A stretch of 64,000 bases of DNA, taken from positions 97,766,315-97,830,314 of the forward strand of contig NC_079147.1 in assembly GCF_945859685.1 (NCBI RefSeq), given 5' to 3'. Positions within the stretch are counted from its first letter, which is position 1. Each line of letters starts with the position of its first letter. This stretch comes from Eupeodes corollae. Lineage: Eukaryota > Arthropoda > Insecta > Diptera > Syrphidae. This document shows positions 46,437 to 58,080 of the stretch, in pieces. The notes beneath the pieces are model-generated. The model saw nothing but the letters and a program-made list of their open reading frames with translations, made no database searches and was not told the DNA's origin. Made by a program: the position numbers and the translations under genes.

Positions 46437-48222
46437 AATTAGCGAACACTCAAAGGGTTTTGTATTCTTTTAATATGCCAAAGACACACTGTGAGCATTA
46501 GGAAAAGAGGGAAGTGTTGGATAGGACGTGTCAGTGAACATTGCAATGACAGGGAAAGATAGAGCGTGGCAAAGCGTTCCACATTCGCGTAGTACGGCTA
46601 AAAAAAGAATCTCTATACTTCATAGTACGGCCGCAGTTGGGCTCAAGGGTAAACTGATGGGCATTCCTAGAAGCGCGGGTATTACGGTTAAATTGTTTAG
46701 GGGGAAGAATGCAACTGGCTATTTCACTAGAGCAGAGTCCGTTAAAATAACGGTAAAAAACGGTGAGGCAAGAAACCTTTCGTCGATGTTCGAGTGATGT
46801 AAACGAGTTGATGATGTTAATGTCACCAATCATTTTAAAAGCTCTTCTTTGAATACTGTCCAAGAGTCTTAAATAAGTTACTGGAGCACCATCCCAGAGA
46901 TGAGAGTTATATTCAAGTTTCGGACGTATATAGGTTTTGTAGATTGTAGCCAGATCAGACGGAGGGACAAATTTCTTGCAACGTCTTAAAAACCCTTGAC
47001 ATCTTGCGCATTTTTGGCAACATCAACTATGTGATCACTTCACAAAATGAAGTTGCTGATGCACATTCCGAAGATGTCAAAATTTTCCGTTTTGTTGATG
47101 CAAGTGCCACTAATAGATAGTGGCAAAGATGGTTTATCTCGCTTCAACGATGCAAGACAGCATTACGTTTTCGAATCATTTAATTCCACACGATATCTTA
47201 TTCCCCATTGTACAATGCTGTGTAGGCCAGAACTTAATGAGCTATTCATATTTTGCGTTGCAGTTCCACATCCGAAGAGGAGGGTTGTGAGGCTGGAAAT
47301 GAATATGAAAAGCTGAGAGTGCTATCGTTAGCGAAACAATGTATTGGATTAGAAGTAGCAGACAGGAGATCATTTATAAAAGTGAGAAAAAGGGTCGGAG
47401 ACAAAACGGAGCTCTGGGCACACCAGCATTTATTTTATGGGTTTTAGACTTGAATCCATCCAGAACAACTTGTATTAAGGTTCAAAACTAAATTTTAAAT
47501 TGAACGAAGAAGAGATTCGTCTATACCGACAGCATTCATTTTCGATAAGAGAGCAAAATGCCAGACTTTAACAAATGCCTTCGAAATATCAAGTGCAATA
47601 ATCTTACTTTCTCCAAAACGATGTAAAGATCTGTTCCACTGTTCGGTGAGATGAACCATGAGATCACCAGTGGACCTATTGCTACGAAAGCCGTATTGCC
47701 GGTCATTACGAAGCTTCCGTTCCTCAAGATATTTCTTAAGCAGCGTTTCAATGAATTTAGAAAGAAGGGACGTTAGTGCTATCGGTCGGTAATTTGTGGG
47801 AGAAGAAGATTCACCTTTTTTTGTGATTGGCTGAACAAATGCAGTTTTCCAACAACTTGGAACGAGCCCAGAAGAATAGGATAGATGGAAAAGCTTACGC
47901 AGTGGTTTTGCTAGCGTGGAAGAACACCTCTTTAGAATAATAGCGGTAATTCCATCTGTCCAGCGGATTTATGAATGTTGAGATCTTTAAGAATTCTCGC
48001 CACAGTTCGAGCACGAAAAAAGATTGGTCCCATAGAATCATTTACCCGTGCAAGAACTGGGGGAGTCATGCATGACACTATTTGGTAAAGTGGAATTTTC
48101 GGCGAACTGCCTTGCAAATAAGTTGGCTTTATCAATAGAGCTTACTAAAGGAGTGTCATTGACAACAAGCGTAGGAGTTGAGGAAGAGGAAGAATTCTTC
48201 ATGTTTTTTACAAATGACTATT
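46437..48222 (-). mobile_element. Jockey/CR1-type retrotransposon, copy B7, inserted in D2
   Basis: The minus strand from about 48,222 (5'-truncated just upstream of the RT) reads VMTPPVLARVNDSMGPIFFR and VARILKDLNIHKSAG (48,135-47,932). Palm pieces follow, with AFCQ..CS-type decay around 47,400 and the antisense of a GVPxGSVLSP block at 47,410. Thumb pieces are next, and the C-terminus at 46,863-46,531 has KMIGDINIINSFTSLEHRRK, ASCILPPKQFNRNTRA, AHQFTLEPNCGRTM and MWNALPRSIFPCH. The 3' end is CCCTTTGAGTGTTCGC and an A-rich tail at 46,437. Copy D2 continues on both sides. Confidence 0.82.
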
Positions 48223-48234
48223 GTTTCTCTGAGT

Positions 48235-48690
48235 GTTGGTATATGGTGTGCTCCTTTAATGCTTTTTACAATTTTATTCAGGCTTGCGTCGTATTGTTTC
48301 ATCACCAGAAGTGTATGTAGACGTGTTCTATAGTTGGATGCAGATTCGTTTGACCAGCGTACTTTGGGAATCAGTTGAATTTGTACATTGGTTACATTTT
48401 TTTCTACCCCGTTAGTAAAGGATATACAAAGAGGCATATGGTCTGAAAACGGTTTTCTAATTTTAGATTGTTAACAACTGTTTACCAGTCACCACCTTTT
48501 AAACTGTAATTAATAAATTCACCCAATTTATCACCTTCACTTACACCGTTCATTATACGGAGGCCGAAAGTGTTGCAAAGTTCAAGCAATTGACTTCCCC
48601 TTGCATTCTTGCTTTTTAAAGTCTGGCATTCTTAACCTCTTCTTCATTCCCTATTCTTGCGTTTAGGGCTCCCAACCTTGATGTTTTCAA
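48235..48690 (-). mobile_element. Non-LTR retrotransposon D2, endonuclease part
   Basis: The minus strand from about 48,690 reads ARIGNEEEVKNARL, SQLLELCNTFGLRIMNGVSE, GDKLGEFINYSLKGGDW and then, after a gap, MPLCISFTNGVEKNVTNVQI and VRWSNESASNYRTRL (48,437-48,235). This is the last part of an APE endonuclease and the linker that should run into the EKPWL block at 46,424, from which it is separated by B7. Confidence 0.6.
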
Positions 48691-50499
48691 AGTCAGTGCT
48701 TCAGTGAATATAGCTGACATATGCTCTGATTATACGTTAGATTTTTACACAAATCCTCAAGTAAGTCCAAATTCCATTCTGTTTAAATTCATAATTTATG
48801 CTTTTGGGTCTTTTTTGTACCCAAATAAAAATATAAATCCAAATCGAGCTAAAATTGAACCTAGAAATCAATTACTATCAACTAAAATTGTTAAATGTGT
48901 AATTTTCATTCAAAACGATGTAGTTAACTTTAAGCCCTGCTCATAAGTTTAACTTTTGCCCTACAATTTAATCCTAAAATAAATCAATTGACAAAAGCAC
49001 TTTCATCATCAAATTCAATAAATTAATTTAATTGCTTCCATCAGCTCATTAAATGTACAAAGTAACTATATGCACGTAAATAGACCTAATATTAGTTTTA
49101 GGTAAGCAAATAATGACCTCTTTTTGCCTTAAAACATAATTATAATTATATTGCCATAGACCTACCTTAACTCCTAACTACCATCAAGCTAACCCCAATG
49201 GCAATATTTTTCTATTAATATGCAGTGCGCTGGTTGATAAAAGGTGAATGGCGATGGTGACAGTGGCTGTGACAGTGATTCTGACACTGACGATGACGAT
49301 GACGGTGCCAGTAAGTCCCGGTTCCGGACATTTTATACCTAAGGTTGATGATCAATGTGATTAAAATGACATTATTCAGATGATTTGAACATTATTTTGA
49401 AATCGTAAACACATTAAGCATCAAAATGGCTTCATTAAAATATATATAATAGCATAATTTAAGTGTGGAAATTAGTTAAGGGCTACGTGATGCAAATACG
49501 AAAAATGTTTTATATTTATATAGAACGATGTATAGATAGACATTTATACGTATAACACCCTATGGCCCAATAGAGCTTCAAGTTAGCATCATCAGCAGTA
49601 GCTTTCAACACCACCAGCCACCACCATCCATCCCCATATCCACCCTTACCATAGGATAGTCTAAAAACGTTTCCAATTGGTATTTCAAAAGATAAATTTA
49701 ACATATTCATGATTTTATGTTTTAGGAATTTTCAAACATACATACGTACACATCAACAACGTACAATTTTTAGAGCTGATGTTAGCCTCGTTCGCACTTT
49801 TGGCAGTTTTGAGGTGAAAGAGTGCTGCTTTCAATTCTAAAGGTTATTTATGGCTCGCACGTGTCAGTCAATTAATTGAGGTCGTTTTGTATGCAAATAT
49901 ACAATCATAAGTTTGATGGATTCATTTAATGCAACAAAAAAACAAATGTTAAGTAAACGGTTAAAATCTCTTTGGACTCAATTTGTGATAACTTTTTAGC
50001 TTGCACTTGATTTCGTATGAAATGGTTTGTTTTCTGAACGAAGTTTGGTATTTTTGTACCTTATTCTAAATAAATTGTTTTAGCTGAAAGGTGAATTTAA
50101 GATGCATAAAGGTTTTGCGGTTTAAAAAGTATAGGGCTGGAATTCGACATGTGTCAAACTCAGTTGTTAAACCAATTTTTTTTCTCTGTTCAAAGTCTGA
50201 CATTTACGAAAATGGACCCTTAAACTATTGCACAACGCATACAAACTGTCACAACCCACTACAAAAAGAGGCTGGGATGCGACCCACACTTATAATTTGC
50301 CATCCCGTATGTCGATTTGTCTTGCTTCATAGTTTGTAGGTTTTCTAGTTTTGTAAACAAGATTTTTAGCCGCAAACAAATTTTTGTATGAGCTTTTATT
50401 TTTTATGATATAAACAAATACAAATTGGATGAATGAAATTAATTTATAACAAATTTGCTTACTATTTTTTGTAGATTTTATTTTTTTTATAAAAAAATG
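48691..50499. other. Gene-poor region with a short GAY-rich tract
   Basis: No supported gene. At about 49,230-49,310 a GATGGTGACAGTG-type tract of imperfect GAY triplets stands out from the AT-rich surroundings. Open frames here match no family I know. Confidence 0.4.
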
Positions 50500-51359
50500 C
50501 ACTGTTGGATTCTTATAAAAAAATTAGCGAATTTCCAAAACAATATTTTCTGCGAGCCAAAATAAGTTTGAAACCAATATTTTTAATAATTTATTTTTGT
50601 TTCTTGGGCTTTGATGATGATCAGGTTTTAAATTTTAATACAAATTTGTCAATTAGATTTTCTCAAAATTTTACTGAATGTTAACAACAATAATTTTTAA
50701 AAGATATAAATAGTTTAAGGCCAATATCTCAAAGTTTCGAAAGATATTTTAGCCGAAAATCAATTTTTACCAACTTTTGTTATTTTTGTTTAGGCTTTTT
50801 TTTAATTTATTGTAAAAAATTGTCAATTCGATTTTTCTTAAGACCTTATTTAAATTTTTGAGGTAACAAATATTTTGTTTAGTTTGTTTTGATTTATAAA
50901 AAAACCGTAAGTGGGATTTTTTTCCCAAAAATATATGATATTTTTATTGGTTCGTCATATATTTAGGATTAACCAAAAAAAGTTATTGTAATGTGTCTGA
51001 TTTGTCAAATTGAAAATTTTTACATTTCTCGACGTTTTAAGGTGTCTAGGCAAGACATCTTTCTAAAAGATTTTTAGAAAGATGTCTGTATGTGGGAGTG
51101 TACGTACGTTGATACGCCTGTTCGTTCGCGACGTTTTTGTCGCTTTCTATAGCTCAAGAACCAAAAAAGATATCGACTTTAAATGAATTTTTGTTATACA
51201 GATAATAATCCAGGAAGATACAGAAAGGGCTCTCAAGAAAATTGCGTAGGTGGTTTTTTTACCATAGCAGTTTAAAAAAGGGTAAACATTTTGGTTAACA
51301 AAAATATCTCACGAACCAAAGACGCTAGAGACTTTTTTATATTAAATATTGTAACATGA
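50500..51359. repeat. Repeat E, copy E2, left part (sense arm followed by antisense core)
   Basis: 50,500-50,985 carries the arm in sense orientation (TGTCAATT followed by TTTTCTnA at 50,647 and 50,821, and GGTAACAAATATTTTG). From 50,985 to 51,359 the sequence is the antisense of the core, aligning in reverse with 14,600-14,785 (CTATGGTAAAAAAAC, GAGAGnCCTTTCTG, GGTTCTTGAGC) and directly with 24,840-25,020 (ACGTACGTT, GTTCGCGACG). RTE copy A7 interrupts it at 51,359. No protein is encoded. Confidence 0.55.
51351..51359. repeat. 9-bp target-site duplication of A7, left
   Basis: GTAACATGA here is repeated exactly at 54,275-54,283, immediately outside the two ends of RTE copy A7. Confidence 0.75.
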
Positions 51360-54274
51360 GTTTCAAATGGTAGACATGTGCATTCAAAAGGACACAAGCG
51401 TCCACAGGTTTAACTCAAAACCCACCTCTGTCTATCAACTCCTACTCTACCCTCCCCGCGGTGAACATCGGGAGCCTAGTACCTCAACTGGAGATTGGGT
51501 TCCAACAACAGTGGAAAGTTGTTTAATGCAGCAAACGCGAGAGTGGGGGAGAGGTGTGTCCACTAAGGCACCTCACTTTATCCAGACGGCAGCACCAGCG
51601 GACGAATTCTCGAAATGGAATCAACGGTGGCGTCTACAGTTCCAGTAAGGTTGAACTACTTTTTGAACACCTTATAGGGCTTTTCGACATATTCGGAGCC
51701 CAGGCCTGTAAGGAGCGGTTTATCCGGCTTCCCGTCCTTGGAGTTATACTAAGGATCTAACCCTACAGGTTGGGGGTTGTGCCGTCGGGGTGACTTCCTG
51801 GCCGAGTAAGAAAATACCTTAGTTGCGAAGCTCCAACAAGCCTCAGATAGCGACGGATTTATTGTTGACAACCCACGCATACGAAATAAGGAAAACGAAC
51901 TTCGGATATGCACGTGGAATGTTAGGTTCCTTAACAGACCACGTGCGGCCGAAGAATTAGTGGAGGCCCTAGACCGCTATAAAGCAGATATCACCGCCAT
52001 CCAGGAAATACGATGGGATGGACCGGGCAAACGCAAACTAAAAGACGGTGATATATACTAGGGCGGATGCTACTGAGAACAACGACAGCGCCTATTTGGG
52101 TGTGGATTTGTTGTTGGAACTAGACTCAGGCAAAAAGTCTTGAGTTTCAACAGTGTGAGCGAGCCCATCAGGACAATCCCCATCAAAGCTTAATTCGCCA
52201 TCATAAGCCTAATATTCGCACATGCCCCAACAGAGGAGAAAGATGAAGACACCAAAGACATATTCTTCGAGCTCTTGGACAAGACGTAAGAACAGTGCCC
52301 TGGCAATGACATTAAAATAGTCTTAGGAGATTTTAATGCCAAGCTAGGAAGAGAAGACATCTTTGGTGGCATAATCGGGAGATACAGCCTGCACGACAAT
52401 ACCTCTGACAACGGATTTAGCCTGATAGATTTCGCAGCGGGGCGAGACGTTCTAATAGTTAGTACACCTATCTCAATATCCACAAGGGAACATGGAAATC
52501 TCCTGATCAATCAACCAACAACCCGATTGACCACATTGCGATCGACGCGCGGAACTTCTCCAGTATGCAGCATATCCGAACATTCCGAGGGGCCAACAGT
52601 GACTCGGAGCACTACCTCGTTGCAGCCAAGGTACTGCTACGGATATCCCGATCCAAGCCAAAACAAGGAAGTACTGTGAGAAGTTTCAACGTTAGACGGC
52701 TACAATCGCAAGAGAGTGCCATGTCCTTTTCCGATCGAGTCTCTCATAACCTCTTAAGGAATCCTATGCTGCCTGCATTGAGCAATAAAAACCAGTGCAG
52801 TACAGCCATCAGAGATGCCGCCTTTGAAGTGCAAGGTTTCACACGGTCACCACAGTGAAACCCCTGATTTGACGACGAATGCCGGCAAGCCAACGCAGCG
52901 AAACAACAGGCATACAAAACGGCGCTGCTTAGGAGGACCAGAACTGCTCACGAGCTCTACGAGCAGAAGAGGAGAGAGGAACACCGGCTTTTAGATGAAA
53001 AAAAAGAGAGCATGACAAGCGCGCGATCGAGGAGATAGAGGGATGTCACAACAGGAATGAGGTTCGTAAATTTTACCAAAAGGTAAAAAAACCTCCCAAG
53101 GGTACCAGCCACGAACCGAAGCCTGTAAGGACAATCAGGGAAGCATCGTAGTAAAACCGCAGTCGATGCTGAGAATATGGTAAGATCACTTCTCCAAATT
53201 ATATAACGGCGATGACGAACCGAATTCCGCTGTAAGGGAGATAGAGCCACTCAACCCCACCTTGACGAAGTGAAGATAGCTATATCTAAACTTAAGTCAA
53301 ACAAAGCTGCTGGAACTGACGGTATAGCTGCCGAACAATTTAAAGCAGCAGGCTATGACTTGGTAGGGAGCATGCACTAACTCATCTGCAATATATGCGA
53401 ATCGATTTTAAAGCTACGTATGACAGCATCTATAGGGAGAAGCCCTACAGAGCAATGTCTAGTTTTGGCATCGCTGTCAAACTTATCCGTTTGACTCTGC
53501 CAAAGTCGGAAAAGATCTCACCGATGCATTTGATGTCAAAAACAGGTTTTGCCAAGGCGACTTCTTCAATATCGTTTTGGAAAGAATTGTGCAAAACCCA
53601 GCACTAGAGGCACAATATTTCAAACCCCATCAAATTACTCGGGTACGCAGATGATATTGACATAATTGGAAGATCAAAGCGTGATGTCAGTGGAGCGTTT
53701 TTGAGCATTGCGACGGAAGCGAAGAAGATGGGTTTAGTGGTCAATGAGGGCAAGACCAAGTATATGCTGTCATCAAAAAAGGACACTGAACGACGACGTC
53801 TTGGACAAAACGTCACCGTGGACAGCTATAAGTTTGAGGTAGTTAACTACTTTGTATACCTAGGCACCGCTATTAACACAGACAACGACACCAGCGCTGA
53901 AATCAAACGAAGAATAACTGTTGCAAATCACTGCTTCTTTGGACTTAGAAGGCAATTGAGAAGTAAAGTCCTCTCTCGAGCATCTAAAATCACCTGTACA
54001 GCGACACTGACCTAGTTAGCAGAATTAAAGTCCAATTGCTTAGGTCATGTAGAGCGGATGGACATCAACGCTCCAGCCCGGAAGGTCTTCCAATCCAATC
54101 ACGAGGTTCGGCGCAGTAGAGGAAGACCGCGACTCAGGTGGCATGGCGCACCCAGATGGGAGAGGACCTCAACCAACTTCGCGTTCGAAATTAGAGACAG
54201 CTAGCTAGGAGACGCATGTTGGTTGAGCACCAGGCCCAACCTGGAATATATCGCCATCTTTAGTAAGTAAGTTA
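51360..54274 (+). mobile_element. RTE-like retrotransposon, copy A7 (reference copy, both ends present)
   Basis: The most complete copy. Its leader begins GTTTCAAATGGTAGACATGT and contains overlapping short frames (GGVYSSSKVELL). The APE endonuclease (about 51,895-52,670) has LRICTWNVRFLNRP, ITAIQEIRWDGPGKRKL, DIKIVLGDFNAKLGREDIFG and, late, SEHYLV where SDHYLV is usual. The linker includes TSPKGTSHEPKP. RT fingers (53,290-53,390) run straight into motif A (IDFKATYDS) because about 250 bases are deleted at 53,395. Motif C GYADDIDIIG (53,638) is intact, followed by SIATEAKKMGLVVNEGKTKY and SAEIKRRITVANHCFFGLRR. The C-terminus is shortened. The tail has TAGTAAGTAAG. A perfect 9-bp duplication flanks it. 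Confidence 0.88.
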
Positions 54275-54283
54275 GTAACATGA
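54275..54283. repeat. 9-bp target-site duplication of A7, right
   Basis: GTAACATGA, the exact second copy of 51,351-51,359. Confidence 0.75.
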
Positions 54284-54775
54284 TACCAAGCCAACATATT
54301 TTTGGAAAAATTCCAATTGACGTTTTTTTTTATAAAACAAAAATATTAAAAAAAATATTTGTCACCTTGAAAATTTTACGAATACAAAATTATTTCACCT
54401 TTAAAACAACGAAAAATAACATTTTTAACATCTTGTAAAATTTTGGGAAAAATCAATTTGACAGTTTTTATTTCTTTAAATGAAAACCGAATAAAAAACA
54501 TTACTCAAAGTTAATAAATATTGAATTTATTTTTTTAAATATATTTTTTAAACGTGTTTTTATTTCACTGAAAATATTTTTTTCGATATCCATTAGTTTT
54601 TTTATAAAAAAATAAAAATTTAAGAACAACTACCAAAATTCATAAAAATTTGTTTTCGACTAAAAATCTATTTAACAAAACTAGATTTTCAAACTTAACT
54701 ATTTCTTGATATGAAAAATATTGTTGGTAATTTAAAAAAATTTAAGAAGAATCCAAGTGACAACTTGTTTAACAC
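54284..54775 (-). repeat. Repeat E, copy E2, right arm
   Basis: Antisense of the E arm: its minus strand reads AAATTGATTTTTCCCAAAAT, GGTGACAAATATTTTT and, at the A7 junction, TTGGTATCATGTTAC. It matches E1 at 14,420-14,600 and the left arm at 50,640-50,930 in opposite orientation. With the left part this gives a core flanked by inverted arms. Confidence 0.55.
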
Positions 54776-54796
54776 AACACGAAAATCTGCAAACTT

Positions 54797-55690
54797 TTAA
54801 GCCAGACAAATCGATAGACGGGATGGGAAGTTATCAGTGTGGGTTGCATCCCAGTCTTTTTTTTCAAATTTGTATTCCTTAGCAATATTAATTCCACACA
54901 AGAACGAAGTAATTGTTTTTTGTTTAACAAAATTAAAGCTCTCTCCTTTTAAGGGAATGTCTTTGCATATATAGTTGAATCTTGAAGGAAAATACCTGCT
55001 TCTAGGGAAATAAAGTGCAGAACATCTTCCATCCCTGAAAATGTTGGCAATGATTGTTTTGAATGATGAAGATTTAGGGAGAATAAAGTAAAATATTAAG
55101 ATGACTCTATTTGTTGAAAATTTAAATTCCTGAATCCTGTACATCTATAAATTTATCTACATACTCGTACAAATACATATGTATACTTTGGTTTGGAACA
55201 TTTTAAAACATCATTTTCCATAGGTTTAGGAATATAGTTTCTTCATATTCCCAACATTTGACATGATGGAATTTCAAAATGGTTGTTGAGGTTATGGCAT
55301 ACTTTGAGTGGTTGAACGATCGAATATACTTCCTGGAATATGTATACATTTATGTGGGATTTTTGATAGACTTCTATCAATGGTTTTGTAGGCACTGCTG
55401 CTGTGTTGATGGGGTGAGAAAAATGAGTGAAAATGAGATTGTCTGGATTAATTTCCCATGTTGTTCGTTCATATAATATTGCACAACCACAGGCATCGAT
55501 TGATGATAATATAATACATCTTCCCATTGGACATCATCATCAGGACTTCTAACCCAAGATCCAGCTTTTATACATGTGGTCAAGGCATTTGGATGAATAA
55601 ATTTGTATGTATTAAATGTGTAGAATCCAGCGTCGAACTTACCTTGAAGCGAACAAGGTAGCTGCTTAAAGGCAAACATCATTCAACTTT
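54797..55690 (-). pseudogene. Unrecognised coding relic
   Basis: Three minus-strand frames look more protein-like than the surrounding AT-rich background. They are 55,682-55,377 (AGSWVRSPDDDVQWEDVLYY, then MPVVVQYYMNE), the overlapping 55,527-55,243 (INPDNLIFTHFSHPINTAAV, then LIEVYQKSHINVYIFQEVYS), and 55,144-54,797 (NIFRDGRCSALYFPRSRYFP, then KKDWDATHTDNFPSR). Together they suggest one decayed gene read right to left with at least two frame changes. I do not recognise the family, see no RT, transposase or signal-peptide motif, and cannot say whether it was a host gene, a transposon gene or an endogenised sequence. Confidence 0.35.
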
Positions 55691-55757
55691 GTTACTTGCG
55701 ACATATAGGAACTATATGGCAAGTTTTGCATTCGTGCAAAATTTCGAACTCGAGATT

Positions 55758-56580
55758 TTAATCAAACATGATATTACGATGGTAGAGAAGCCGAAAAAAG
55801 TGGGTCCCGCGATTCCGTCCGGTCGGTTTTGTCTGTCTGTCCACGCTCCTACAGCCTAAACCATTGGGTCGATTGAGTTCAAACTTAGAAGTTAAGGTTT
55901 TGAGCAGATTCGCGTTAGGCGTTTTTTTCATTTTTTTTTTAAGATCGAAACTAACAGTGGCCCCCATACAATTTTTTTGGTCAAAAACCGAAAATTCGAA
56001 TTTTCTCAAAAACAAACCTATAGATTTTCTTTAAATTTTCTCTAAAATTTTATTTTTAACTTGACTTGTTTTTATAAGAAAACCATATTTTTGTATTGCT
56101 CAGGAAAGGTACCGCTCATAGAACTGTTATTTTATTTTTTAATTTTCTCAGCAACTTATGAACTGATTTTAATAATTTTTTTTCTGAATAAGCTTCTATA
56201 TTGCCTTAACAATATTTGATTAACAAAAATGCAATTTTTTATTGTTTGGATTTTTTAAAAAATATTGAATTTTTATTTTTCAAAACTCTATATCTCAAAA
56301 ACGGGTCAACAATTTTTTACGAAATTTAAACGTAAGACGTATATTTACAATCACTAAACAACTGCATTCCAAAAATATTTTTAGAACAAAATTGGAAAAT
56401 TTTATATAAAAAAAATTAATTTAAAAAAAAACCGCTCTAACGATTTTCAAAAAAAAAATTTGAAAAATCAACGGTTTTTTTATTTATAAAATGGCATTTA
56501 AATTTTTGAAGACAAACTTATTTTTCAGGTAAAATTTTCAATCTTAAAATATTATTTTTAAATTATTTTTACTGTGCATG
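55758..56580. repeat. Repeat F, copy F1
   Basis: AT-rich, non-coding. It contains GTCTGTCTGTCCACGCTCCT and GGGTCGATTGAGTTCAAACT, then runs of TCTCAAAAACGGGT type. Its end (about 56,470-56,580: CGGTTTTTTT, AAATGGCATT, GAnGACAAACTTATTTT, CAGGTA, TTTnAATCTTA) recurs at 57,895-57,980. I interpret it as an interspersed repeat. Confidence 0.45.
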
Positions 56581-57894
56581 AGCCCGAAAGAGCGCATTAT
56601 TTTGACAAAATTGTGATTACATTCCTATCTTTCATCCAAATTAATGCATTTGGTACGCATTTATATGATATATTTAATCAACAATCTGTTTTAAAGAGTC
56701 TATCAAGAAGTATTATGTTGGTAACTTTGTATATGTGACTTTAAAATATTATTCTTTACAAATAAGGTTGTGAAACAACCTGGCCTCCGCCTAAATAAAA
56801 AATAAATACTTAGTACAAGTTAAAGAAACGTGCCAGAAAGAGTATATGTATTTTCTATTAGAATCACTTTTTCAACGCATACACATTGTAGGTACCTATT
56901 TATAAAGGGATTACGTACAACTTCTACAACTACTGCTTACGTGTCACTTCTTAACTAAAATCCAAAACGCACAAGAGCCTGACTGTAAACAACACATGAA
57001 CAGCAATTTCTTGTACTTGTTCGTATGCTTGTTTTTTAAAACTTTAGTGCAAAAAATAGACTGAACGTAATAACTCCATGTTTGCGCTGAAAACTTGTAG
57101 TAAAGAAGGAATGTAGTATGTACCTTCTAGCCACCAATAACATTCCTTCATTATCATCATAAACATGTCCTTAAATATCTATCTGCATAAAGCTAAGCTC
57201 GCCAATGAACTATTCTTTAGTCGTTTTAGACATCTACCTGTTATCTCGCTATACACAACCAATAGGCGATCGCTTTACAATTTAAACATTCATGGTCATG
57301 CCTCTTTCTTATCTTATTTATTTTCCATCCTGGTTCATCTAATATGAAATTACAATAAAGCTATCTAAAGGAAAAAAGCTTTTAAGGAACAAGTTGAATC
57401 TATATGGAAAGCATTGTAGCTTTATACATAATAGAAACCATTTTTCATATACAAAGATCGTACCCAAGTAAAAGCAGACTAATGAATGTAAATAAAAACA
57501 AATATCGGTAAAAGATCCTAAACAGCTGACTTAAGCATGCAAAAGTTTGTTTCATCCCCTTATTAGATACAATATTAAGCCATTTTGTTTGTTATATGAA
57601 GTGCATTGATATAAATAAAACAAAAACAAATTCATCAACCTTCATATCGAAGCTCTTTATGTGAAAACTTATACGGGGATAGACTCAAATAAAATGAAAT
57701 AAATTGTGTTGACTTTTTGGGTCGAAAATTAATTATCTCCCTTATTCTACTGGCTGCTTATGGGAATGCAAATAATATTTTTCTCTCGCTCCCGCTGAAT
57801 TTCTCCACTTTCGATACAAACACCACGCCAACGGCTCGGCATTTGGTCGCCCTAAAAGTTTCTGCTCATAAGAGTCCTATGGTTTTCATATACA
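56581..57894. other. Gene-poor AT-rich region
   Basis: No supported gene. A short frame at 57,717-57,923 begins with a hydrophobic stretch but overlaps repeat F at its end and has no ATG. The words CATATACAAAGATCGT occur at both 57,447 and 57,887. Confidence 0.35.
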
Positions 57895-58080
57895 AAGATC
57901 GTGCGGTTTTTTTGACAAATTAAATGGCATTGATACCTTTGAGGACAAACTTATTTTACAGGTATATTTTTAAATCTTATATAAGTACTTTTTTAAACAG
58001 ACTCTTTGCATACAGGAGCAAGTTCGTGCGACCCAGTCGTGCATTTTATTTCAATATCAGATGATATTGGGAATGAGAAA
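57895..58080. repeat. Repeat F, end fragment F2
   Basis: Shares an ordered 80-base match with 56,470-56,580 and ends in GGAGCAAGTTCGTGCGACCC and a T-rich run. Non-coding. Confidence 0.4.

Noticed and set aside
49230..49310. Possible acidic coding repeat (GAY triplets)
   Set aside because: Short imperfect microsatellite without an extended open frame.
57717..57923. Frame with a signal-peptide-like hydrophobic start
   Set aside because: No ATG start, and the end overlaps repeat F; nothing else supports a secreted peptide gene.
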